From assembly GCA_015680685.1 (NCBI GenBank), contig MNCI01019113.1:805735-869734 (forward strand): a stretch of DNA of 64,000 bases. Direction: 5' to 3'. Of the stretch, positions 47,330 through 57,809 are shown in pieces. The position numbers and the translations under genes are program-made. The DNA is from Gnetum montanum. Taxonomy: Eukaryota; Streptophyta; Gnetopsida; Gnetales; Gnetaceae. Below the pieces are notes generated by a model. That model had not been told where the DNA came from and made no database searches. It saw nothing but the letters and a program-made list of their open reading frames with translations. Position 1 is the stretch's first letter, and each line of letters opens with the position of its first letter.

Positions 47330-48230
47330 GCCCTTAGAGTTAAAAACTCTACCTACCAACATGGAGTGTGCATTTTTGAAAAATGGAAAGCTATTAATAA
47401 TGAATGTTAATCTTTCTCCTAAATAGAAAAAAAATGTTGTTAAAGGTGGTCAATAAATAGCAAACAGCCTTTTCTTGGTCATATCATGAACTCATAAGGA
47501 TTGATGTTATGATATGCCAACATCGTATTTACATAGATCCAGCTATGAAGCCAAAGAGGATACCATAGCAGTAGTTGAAATCCAAATTGAAGCATATCAT
47601 CAAAGAGAAAATCGAACAACTCCTCAAGATAGGGTTTATCTATCTCATTATGGATAGTGAGTGGGTTACTCCACTCATGATTGTGCTAAAGAAAGATGAT
47701 AAGTGGTGAGTTTACATTGACTTCTGGCTGTTGAATATGACAACATTCAAAGATAAATTTTCATTTTTATTTGTGGATGAAGTGTTGGACACTCTTTCTA
47801 GGCATTGTTATTATAGTTTTATTTATGGTTATAATGGCTATAACTAAATCTAGATCATGCTAGAGGATCAAGCCAAAACAACATTCATGAGTCCCTAGGA
47901 AACTTATGCATATCAAAAGATGCCTTTTGGTCTATGCAATGCTTTTGTAACATTCCAACACTTGGTCTTGAGCATTTTTTAGCAACAAATTGGTCACAAG
48001 GTGGAAGTCTTCATGAATGAATTTTCCACCTATGGTGCTATATTTGAGCAAGCCTTGGATTGCCTTGACCAAGTGCTTAAAAGATATGTAGAGACGAATC
48101 TTCAACTTAATTGGCAAAAAAGCCATCTGATGGTCTAGGAGGGCATTGTACTGGACCATAAAATTTCTCAAGTAGGGATTAAGATGAACCCTAAAAAGAT
48201 AAGGATCATCTAATGGATAACTCATCAACC
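47330..48230 (+). pseudogene. pol: Reverse transcriptase of Ath-2
   Basis: MECAFLKNGKLLIMNVNL lead-in, ICQHRIYIDPAMKP, LKHIIKEKIEQLLK, EWVTPLMIVLKKDD, then MPFGLCNAFVTFQHL. The catalytic box is VFMNEFS, so the Asp pair (FMDD in Ath-1) is lost as N-E. More decayed than Ath-1 with several frameshifts. Confidence 0.8.
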
Positions 48231-48399
48231 AGAAATCATTAAAGATGCCTAGTCATTCCTTGGACATTAGGGCTACTACTGCCATTTTATAGAGAATTTC
48301 TCCAAGATTGCAAAGCCATTGGTCAAGATGCTCCATTCATATGGACCAAGGAATGTGAAAATGCATTCCAAAGTCTCAAGTAGAAGCTAGTAGAGATTC

Positions 48400-48800
48400 C
48401 AATTCTATGAGCACCTAACTAGTCTAGACCATTTCATATAATAACGATTACATCAAATTATGCCTTGGGAGCCATGCTTATGCAATTGGACAACAAAAAC
48501 AGCCATGTTACATCCACTATGCAAGTCAAAGCATTGTGGATGCATAGCTGAATTACACCACAATAGAGAAAGAACTAATGGCGGTGGAGTACGCTCTAGA
48601 TAAGTTCAAGCACTATGTGCTTGGATATAAAGTGTTTGTGCACACTGATCACAATGCAATTCACTTCCTTATGAACAAGTCAATGGTAAGCCCTTGTATC
48701 ATATGGTGGCTAGTGATCTTGTAGGATTTTGATCTTATAATGGTATATTTAAAGGGAACTAAGAATGTGATCATTGATCACTATCTCAGTTACAATGGGA
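48400..48800 (+). pseudogene. pol: RNase H of Ath-2
   Basis: Motifs FHIITITSNYALGAMLMQL (first Asp now Thr), TIEKELMAVEYALDKFKHY (Glu kept) and VFVHTDHNAIHFLMNKS (Asp kept). A frameshift lies near 48500. Confidence 0.8.
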
Positions 48801-48949
48801 TAACAAAGAGGAAGAGTGTCTACTCTCTAACTAATTTCTTAATGAACTCCTCTTTACTAGTGCAATAAATGAACTAGTGCCTACAAAACCAAAATCATAT
48901 GATGGCATCCTCACTTATCTTCTCACTCAAGAAATGCCACTAGATCAGA

Positions 48950-50190
48950 ACTATAGGAAAAAATAACAGTTTTCTCATTAGGCCAAATGCTTCATGAAAA
49001 TCAACAAACACCTTTACAACATGTGCACCAATGGCCTAGTTCATTGGTGTGTACCTAATGTTGATCAACTGCATATTCTCTAAGATCCTCATGAGGGTCC
49101 TTGTGGGGGCCACTATGTTGGGAGGTGCATAGCCATTAAGATCCTAATGGCAGGGTATTATTGGCCAACCATCTTTAGGGACAACCAATAATTTGTCTAC
49201 TCTTGTGAACGCTATCAACGAGATGATGGGATGACCATGCAAATGGAAAAACCTCAACAGTGGATCCAACCACTGGAACCCTTCAACATCTAGCACATTG
49301 ACTTCATGGGTCTCATCACACCCATGTCAAATCAAAAGGCATACATAATCATCAATGTTGATTATTGCATAAAATGAGCAAAAGAAACAACCATCATCAA
49401 CTGTACATCATCCACTACTGTGTGGTTTATACAAAAAAATGGTGTGAACAAGTTTGGGATGTCATGTGCACTAATTTATAACAATGGAACCCATTTTATA
49501 GGTGCTACTTTTCATAAGCTTGTGCAACACTTGGGGGTTAAACATAAATTAACAACACCCTTCCATCCCCAAGCCAATGGTCAAGGAGAAGTTATCAATA
49601 GGGAGATGATAAAGATCCTATCAATAGTCGTTAGCAAATATAGAAGAGACTAGAGCACAAAACTCAATGATGCCCTTTGGGCCTACCACTTAACATGGAA
49701 ACTTCCTATAGGATACTCTCCCTATGAGCTAGTGTACAGGAAACTAGCAACACTTCCTATCCAACCTGAGCTCCATACACTTTCAATAGCTTGTAACTTG
49801 GATCTTGACCTGATCTTAGCAAAAAAAGAGATATTGATCAACTTAAATGTGCTAGATGAAAATTGATTGATAGCCCTATCTTGAAATGAAGTGCACAAGG
49901 CATTCAATAAAAAGTACCATGACCTTAGAATATGGAAAGTGCAATTTCAGCTTGGAGATAAGGTTCTCCACTAGAACCCCACACACGTACCTCAACGAAC
50001 TAAGTTCTAGATGTTGTGTGAATGGCCTTACATCATTTATAAAACCTTTCCTTCTGGGGCCATGTTAATTTACAAACCTGAGAGCCCAAACAAAAATCAT
50101 TTGGTCAACTAGCAACAACTCAAATCTTTCCATGAACCCATGTAAGCCAGTGGAGGCAACGCCTCATCAGATGGACAACCATGCTCAATT
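48950..50190 (+). pseudogene. pol: Integrase of Ath-2 with GPY/F-type C-terminus
   Basis: Zinc-finger remnant around 49090-49225 (GHYVGRCIAIKILMAGYY...SCERYQRD). Core: IDFMGLITPMSNQ (first Asp), IYNNGTHFIGATFHKL (second Asp changed to Asn) and HPQANGQGEVINREM (Glu). C-terminal part: FQLGDKVL, then CEWPYIIYKTFPSGAML (about 50010-50065), which matches the GPY/F module. The stretch 49420-49653 is open. This supplies the region hidden by the n run in Ath-1. Confidence 0.85.
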
Positions 50191-50698
50191 TTTTAGATCT
50201 CCTCTTTTCAACTCAGTCATGGGGGAGATGGCCATGCATGCTAATCATTTCAAGTCACTCCTTATTTTTTCCTAATTTTTTATTTTACACCTTTTTGTTT
50301 TACACTTTCTTTGTTTTTATACCTTTCTTTTGTTTTACACTTCATTATTTTTCCAAATTTTTGTTTTACAACATTGTTAGTACATTTTATCTTTCTTAAA
50401 TATTTTATAATTTATTTTATATTTTCCCTTATTTTGATGTAAATTTTTCTTATTTTCTAATAAAATTTGGTTTATTGCCAATAAGACATAATGATGCTAT
50501 AGTTGGTTACTAATGGTGACTTGTACCTAATGTTTTTGATTGCCAATGTCTAGTTTCTATTTTTGAATTTTAATGATTGATAACTGAGACTAATTTCTTT
50601 ATCATGGAACAGATAATTTGTCCATGTCATCTACCCATCCCCAAACTCTATCGTTTTCCTAGTTTTGGGAACATGAGATCCCTTTTCATTAACAAAAC
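50191..50698 (+). other. Spacer behind integrase of Ath-2, part 1
   Basis: Begins with CAGTCATGGGGGAGATGGCC (50214-50233), a motif resembling the 3' polypurine tract and shared with nA-1 (30711-30733) and nA-2 (54400-54420). Then T-rich sequence. Interrupted at 50699 by nA-2. Confidence 0.6.
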
Positions 50699-51543
50699 TA
50701 ATGAGTAGTGAGGTATCCCTATGCTCAACCATACAAATATGAGCATGTACACACGATCCGATTGAACTCCATAGATGAACTAGTTATGGCACCTAGATAG
50801 TTATACATTGATCATAGTTCATTGTCTTCCCACCTAGACTAGTATTTTCTTTGTCACATATGGTTTACTCCCAGAGTGAGGTGCATGATGTGGTTTCTAA
50901 TACTATGCTACTCCTAGAGACAATGAGAAATAACTTGATTAAAGTAATAAACAATAGGAAATAAAATCTAAGCTAGCCTAAGTGTGATGAGCATTCATCC
51001 TTAATCATCTATACGCATCTTGGACTTTGTGTACTACTTCTGGGATTACTAAGTGCACATCACTCGAAGCACTACTTGATACGTTACTAGGTTACCATGT
51101 AGTTACACTTAAATGTTTGTGATTAAGATGTACTCATTCCACATTAACAACAGGAATAGTAAATGACAATAAAAGAAATATTAACTAAGAAAAAAATAAT
51201 TAATAATTAATAATTTAATAATTTAAAACTAAGTAAATGCTATAATGATGGAGTAATCTCAATCTTTATTGCTAATGTGTGGATGTCCAAGTACAGCACA
51301 CTTGAACAAAGGTTTTGTACAATTACAAGCATCACACTATAGGCATGCACATGGAAAAGAACTTAAAGGTAACTAAAAACTGACAAAAAGACTTGACCTA
51401 GAGACTTACTAGGAAGAGACTCCTCCCCATGTGTCTAAGTGCTATATTTACAGGCCAACACCAGGCTGAGATATCGGGTACCCAATATCATGTACTTGAT
51501 ATCACATACCCGATATCAAATCCTAGCAAACCACGATTCATCA
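50699..51543 (-). repeat. 3' LTR of nA-2
   Basis: 845 bp. U3 on the minus strand has GATATC palindromes (51470-51525), partly decayed; TATAAATATAG is near 51440-51450. Compared with the 5' partner it lacks about 33 bases of the array. Confidence 0.9.
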
Positions 51544-51557
51544 TACCCTCATGACTC
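51544..51557 (-). other. 3' polypurine tract of nA-2
   Basis: Minus strand reads TGAGTCATGAGGGTA next to the LTR, the same position and form as in nA-1. Confidence 0.65.
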
Positions 51558-54429
51558 AATAAAAACTCATCCTCGAGTCAAAAAAAGTGAGGAACAAGTT
51601 CATTTGATTACAAATAGTGGATAGGTATGGGATTATTGGATGACCATGGACTGTTTCATGTCGTAGTATGGGATTAACCAAAATTTGGACACAGACAAAA
51701 AATACAAAACTTGTGGAACTCATGTGGTTCCTAGTGGTGGTGGCTTCTCCATGGTTGTCTTTCCTTTGTCCTACACTCCAAGCTTCTAAAATTGATACCT
51801 TTAAAGAAGCACCTAAAGTTTCTCCTCTTCTATTTGAGGATCATGAGACATCCATGCTCATGTTTCAATGTTTTATGGAGTCAATGCCTTCCATAGACAT
51901 GGAAGCTACGAGAACACTTGATTGGCCTTGACATACGATGCTGTAAATATTCGTCATTCCTCTTCATAGGCTTTGGCCCTAACCTCTTCACCTTGTTCTT
52001 GATTAGATTGTGTAGTGACAGGAGTTTCCTGATGGATGCTAAATTATTATGCCTCCTGCTCTTCATGTTCTGCATGAGGTCCTTGGCCATTGCCTCCTCT
52101 TGGGCATTTAACTGCACCTTGAGAAGGTTCTCCTTGCTATCCTCTTTTAGGGGCCATCTATAAATACACAAGGACTGATTGTTAGTAAGGTTGTTTACAA
52201 GAATTCAGTTATCTTATACCTTACTCATTTCCTTTAATAAATGTTTAATCCATTGCTTAGTATGATTCTAGAGTTAGAGATTTTTTAAGGAAGTTGCCCT
52301 AAAAGTTTAATGTCAAACCTGATCTATTTAGGTGACACATAAAAGGACATGTAATGGTTCTGAGGAACGTTTGATAAAATCATGATAAAGAAAAGAATAG
52401 ATTTGGCAATGGAGTATGTGGAGGGTATAAAATGATGTGGTGGTGTGCAACAAGTACAAATTACAAAATTCACGCAAGTGGGTCCTTCCCAAAACAGGTT
52501 CCAGCCTATAATTCCCTTGTGTAACCACACCTTAAAATGTCCATAGGAACTAGAAGGGTTAAATGCAACTCGCACTTGTGCAACAAAACACACACATGTT
52601 AAGCACCATTTTTATAAGGTATGAATTCTATGCCACACAAGACATAAGTTAGAAGTACTTGGACTATGAGATGAGACGAATTACAGAAGGAATTGTAGAG
52701 ATCGGGACATGAGGTAACTTACCCCTGGGCACAATGAATCCTAGGTGTTGTGTGTAATTAAAGTACCATTAGCCTTTTGCTCCAAGATCAAAATCAAGTC
52801 CATACCTATAATCAATGACATCATATTATTTCATCCCAATGATAGACAACCATAAGAGCATCATGACAACAAGGTGTATGATCACTTGATGTTTTGTGCA
52901 AGGGAGGAGTGATTCAAATTTGTCTATGGTACATTTTTCTTGGTCTTTTCTTTTTCTCTTCATTTCTTATTTTTTTTCCTTTGCTTTTCTTTTTCTCTTC
53001 TTTTTTTTTCCTTGTCTTTTTCTTCTTCTAGCTACTTTTTGCACTGTCTTTCCCAAAAGTGATCCAAAGAAGCCAGCAACCTTCAGACATGGATGCATGT
53101 CTTTCCAATGGAACCCCCCAAAACAACATTGAGTTCCTTTATTGAGTGCCTTTATCACAACTCTTACTCTCATATTTCATTAGATCTATAAGGATCTTAG
53201 TAGAATCAAGCTACATGATAGCACCTATAGATGTCACCAAAGAGAATCCATAAGTCCCTTTGATGTCACACCTTTTCCATTCCCTCTTAGTTCGTCACTC
53301 TTTGCTCTGGGCATAATGAGTACAAAGTTACTTTAAGTTTTAATGAAAATAAGAATATCATTGTACCCATAGTAGAATCTCTTATTAATAGAATGGATGG
53401 GTGAATGTTGTTGGCTCACTATTCAAATAATTAGTCCCTTGTGACTCGATAGCATAGAACAACATCTCAATCGATAGGCCACATGAGTATTTTATTCACA
53501 AATGAGATCACCCTCAAAAAGTTAAAACAATAAATTGAAAGATGAAAAATTAGAAAACAAAAAATTGTAAAACCAAAGAAAAAGAAAAACATTTACTAAT
53601 TTTGCTTGTTAGAATGAGGGGTGTCCCCCATGCCTACACCTTTGATTATGGCAAGAATTAATAAATGGAAAGTTTGGATCCATGCATGTTGGAAATATTG
53701 GGGTTCGATCATATTCAAAACACTAGGTTTCTTTTGGTGTGGTGGTAGGAATGTACCCAAATTGGGTTTCACACACTTGATTAAAAGTAGGCATAGTGAG
53801 GAAGATTATAAGATGTAGTCATGTGATAAGGAGCTAACCCACTATGGCACCCGTGACCATAAGATGGTATGCAAGGATCGATATGTCTCCCCACATTATT
53901 ATATTCATTAGGTCACATGGTTATTAGAGTATTGATTAGTGGCCTAGATAAGGTAATAGGAGGCATTGAGTTTGAAGAGGAAGTTGCATCACAATGTTGG
54001 GCTTGTGCTGAGTTGGAGGATGCAGTGGTTTCAGAACCGTGCTGTCTCTTTCTATGGCCATGCCTAAAGAAAGGATGCTTCTGACATTGTGGAGGACTCC
54101 CACTACTATTGACAATAGCAGGATAACTAATTTTTGTGGGTTGGTGCTATGGTGCAAAACCTTCTAGTATTACTAGTGGTGATGTAGAAGGAGGTGAAGG
54201 ATGAGAATATTGAGAGCAAGGAGAAGTATAAGGAACATGAGGTGGTGATCCTATGGGAGAGGACATGGATTGATAGTATTTTGGAGAATGATAACAATGA
54301 GGTGAAGCAAAGGATGTTGATCTAGTTGGAAGAATAAGGTGTTAAACATAATAAGCGCTTGGTTTTAGGTGATACAAAGGGTGTGGCCAGTTTGGCAATG
54401 GCCTCCCACATGACTAGAGGTTTTACCAC
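51558..54429 (-). other. Non-coding 3' region of nA-2
   Basis: About 2.9 kb without an element ORF. Blocks match nA-1. A ~110-base pyrimidine tract (52925-53035; purine-rich on the element strand) stands out. AGTCATGTGGGAGGCC (minus strand, 54400-54420) is the motif that follows integrase in Ath-2, here directly behind gag, marking the deletion point. Confidence 0.6.
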
Positions 54430-56035
54430 TATAGTTGAGCATAGTACTGAGGGCAGTAAGAATTTACCCATGGATAGTATGATGAGTTTTGGAATTGCCC
54501 ATAAAGTTCTAAGACAATAATGCACTCAACCATGTACTTTTGTATGAAATTTGGATGTAACATTCTTCCCCAATGCTCATGTAGATGTGATAAGATTGGG
54601 CATTGGCCACTTGGGTGTTCATACAGGTAAACATTGCATTGATACTTATGTTTTGCGGTTGAGCCCCTATCCTCATTTACTTCAACCCTTCTTGCCAATT
54701 GTCGAATGGTGTTTTGTCCTATTTCTAGGTTTGGTATCCTTTGTTTGTTTTTGTCATCAAAGTTATCTTGAATGGGTCTCTCTTTAATAATGTTTACATA
54801 TTCCCTACATTTTTCATGTACCCACTCCATCATCTTGTTGATCTTTACCTCGACTTCATCTAGTGATTTTAGTATTGACAAAGGTATAAAAAATTTCACC
54901 TCCTCAAGGTGAGTTGATTTCTCCTATTTATGATTGTGGACCTTTGTTACTTCAAGAGGTTAATCCTATTTAGATTTTTCAACATTTTCCTATTTGGCTA
55001 TTTCTCCTTCTTCTTTTGCTCCCCACTTAATAAGCTCCTGGAGTTAATGGGTTTGTAGTTCATATAGTTGACCTAGGGCATACATCCCTAGGATCTCCCT
55101 TGTTTCATTACCGATCCCATCCATGATGTGATACATTAGCCTTTCCTCAGAGTAACCGTGGCCTGGAAATTTGTTTAACAAAGAGTAATATCTTTATAAG
55201 GCCATGTCCAAGGGTTCATGTTGCCCTTGTTTCCACTCTTGGATTTGTCTCCTCAAGGCTGACACTCTTGCATAGGTTTGATATCTTTCATTGAAGAGGT
55301 TTACCATTGTAGGCCAATGTCAAATTGAATTCGATTTTAAAGACCTATACCACATTTTAGCTTGGCCAAAAAATGTCATAGGGAAGAGCTTAAGTCTTTT
55401 CCACCCATTATCAATATTGTTCCATATGCAGGCATCATAGAAGGCTTGCAGATGATGTTGTGGATCTAAATCATAGCCTCCTGAAAACTTGTGAAAGTTG
55501 TTTAGATAAATCTTGGGTAGACATCTTTCCTTGTGATGCCTTCAAGATATCCAAACAGCCTCTATTACATGCATTAGGCTTTTAGTGGCCAGCAAGGATT
55601 CATCATCACTAAATAGGTTATGAGTTTATGAGTTGGGATGATGTTGTCTTTTTTCATATTGGCATTCCTGATTTTGCTCGTGGATTTGATTTTTATTTCT
55701 ACGTCAACCCCTTGAGGAATAGTCATCCATGTCACAACCCGATGTTGAAGGAGCAAAGAAAGAGAGGGAACTAAAAAACTCATCATGACTTTTGTAAGTT
55801 TCCCAATCATCCCCTGATGTACTCTTGATAACCATTGAGAATGTCCTAGGCCTTATGGGCCCCCTCGTTCTAGGGGATGTCCCATCTTCACTAGAGGTGT
55901 TTGAGTTGGATAATAAAAGTTCTTGAGTATGGTTGGGGTGTCTATGAACATATGAAACTCTTGCATAAGATTGAGTACTCCAAACTTCTTTATTGGTTCT
56001 CCAATGAATTTCCTTTCTAGATGTCATGTTACCAT
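54430..56035 (-). pseudogene. gag: Gag of nA-2
   Basis: Minus-strand reading with many stops. The best open piece (54429-54899) has a helix-rich segment (LDEVEVKINKMMEWVHEKCR) and the zinc-knuckle-like CNVYLYEHPSGQCPILSHL. Upstream, EERLMYHIMDGIGNETREI and MYALGQLYELQTH correspond to the Gag core end (55020-55160). The N-terminal part is at about 55700-56035. Homologous to the other Gags but the most diverged of the four. Confidence 0.75.
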
Positions 56036-56169
56036 TGTCCTATGAGGGAGACATTGTTGTGAATTATGTGTGACTCATTTGCAATTAATTTCCTTTTTGA
56101 AAGATATATCGTTAATACTTCATCACAGTGATCTTGTATGATATAACTAATCTAGATAACTAACATCGT

Positions 56170-56187
56170 ACCCATCAACGATGCCAA
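56170..56187 (-). other. Primer binding site of nA-2
   Basis: Minus strand TTGGCATCGTTGATGGGT directly after the LTR; the same Asp-tRNA-like site as Ath-1/Ath-2. Confidence 0.7.
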
Positions 56188-57066
56188 TGATGAGCAATGA
56201 GGTACCCCTATGCTCAACCATACGAATATGAGCATGTACGCGCGATCTGGTTAAACTCTGCAAATGGACTAGTTGTGGCACCAAGTTAGTTATACATTGA
56301 TCGCAGTTCATTGTCTTCCCACCTAGACTAGTATTTTCTTTGTCATGTATGGTTTAGTCTAGAGTGAGGTGTATGATGTGGTTTCTAATACTATGCTACT
56401 CCTAGAGACAATGAGAAATAACTTGATTAAACTAATAAGCAATAGGAAATAAAATCTAAGCTAGCCTAAGTGTAATGAGCATTCATCCTTAATCATATGT
56501 ACACATCTTGGACTTCATGTACTACTTCTGGGATTACTAAGTGCACATCATTCAAAGCACTACTTGATACGTTACTAGGTTACCACATAGTTACACTTAA
56601 ATGTTAGTGATTAAGACATACTCATTCCGCATTAACAATAGGAATAGTAAATGATAATAAAAGAAATATTAACTAAGAAAATAATAAATAATAATTAACA
56701 ATTAAACAATTAGAAACTAAGTGAATGCTGCAATGATGGATTAATCTCAATCTTTATTCCCAATTGTGTGCATGTCCAAGTATGGCACACTCGAACAAAG
56801 GCTCCATACAATTACGAGCATCACACTGCAGGCATGCACTTGGAAAAGAACTAAAAGGTAACTAAAAATTGACAAAAAGACTCAACCTAAAGACTTATCG
56901 AGAAGAGACTCCTCCCTGTGCACCTGAGCGCTATATTTATAGGCCAACATAGGAATCACGATATCATGTATATGATATCATATCCAGGCTGAGATATCGG
57001 GTACCCGATATCATGTACTTGATATCATGTACCCGATATCGAAGCCTAGCAAACTGTGATTCATCA
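56188..57066 (-). repeat. 5' LTR of nA-2
   Basis: 879 bp. The U3 array (56955-57050) includes a perfect 20-base palindrome GATATCGGGTACCCGATATC at 56993-57012. TATA is near 56933-56942 on the minus strand. Closely matches 50699-51543. Confidence 0.9.
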
Positions 57067-57071
57067 AAAAC

Positions 57072-57515
57072 TTTAACAAACTTGTCACCTTGGTAGTTTC
57101 CAAGCTTGAAAAAGATTCAAAGGTTTGAAAAGGATGTGACTTCAAGGGGATTCAATACTCTTTGTACCTCTCTACTTGCTTTAGTGCATGTGTGTTTTTG
57201 TGAAATCCTTACCATTCCATGTTAACAAATAACAAGAAGTTGAATAAGTCTTTTCATAGTGTGGTTCCCATCCAATAATAATAATAAAACAAAAAATATA
57301 TAAAAAAACATGATGAAAATTCAAAGTACACTTCTTAGACCAAATAAACAAGCTACAAGCACTGGTTATGGAGCTAGAAAGACATGTTACCCATGCCTGA
57401 AGGTCTCCTCTAACTAAGTCCCTTTCTTACTTCATATTTCTCTTTTCTTCTACAATGAGGAATGGTGGTTGTCCATGGAAGCATTCTTGTGTCGAACGGT
57501 GTGATTCTTCCGAAG
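57072..57515 (+). other. Spacer of Ath-2, part 2
   Basis: Continues the spacer after nA-2; GTGACTTCAAGGGGATTCAA (57129-57148) matches Ath-1 at about 15718. Ends at the predicted intron donor. The ~0.9 kb palindrome/TATA block of Ath-1 is absent. Confidence 0.65.
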
Positions 57516-57809
57516 GTAAGCTCTTAGTTGTGGGAGCCACAAACCTTAAAGTTTTCGATGAAATTTTTTCAAAATTTTTCTAACTCCCCTAGAGGATTAA
57601 TGAATAAAATAATATTAAACCATCAATTTTTGAGAGTTTAACCCTTACAAAAAACTCTAGTAAACATAAAATTATTTATTAATGTTAAAATAATCAACTA
57701 GGCCATAATCACAACTTACCCCAAGTGTAACTACCTCAAGAAATAAGGTATTCCCAATGTTTCAAAGTTACATAATAAGTGTTAATCCTTGGTCATGTTG
57801 TGATTATAG
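57516..57809 (+). other. Predicted 5'UTR intron of the second ORF (Ath-2)
   Basis: Donor CCGAAG|GTAAGCTC and acceptor TGATTATAG directly before ATGGCACC. Interior matches 16947-17265 of Ath-1, including GGGAGCCACAAACCTTAAA. Confidence 0.55.

Larger units (their letters stand above)
50699..57066 (-). mobile_element. nA-2: non-autonomous Athila-type element (gag only)
   Basis: Reverse-strand element with perfect duplication AAAAC (50694-50698 and 57067-57071). LTRs 50699-51543 (3') and 56188-57066 (5'). Gag at about 54430-56035; no protease, RT, RNase H or integrase. The 3' non-coding part matches nA-1. It lies in the spacer of Ath-2, so it is younger than Ath-2. Confidence 0.9.

Noticed and set aside
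52896-53173. Short open frames with Lys-rich or Phe-rich products
   Set aside because: They are read from a pyrimidine tract in the non-coding part of nA-2; low complexity explains the openness.
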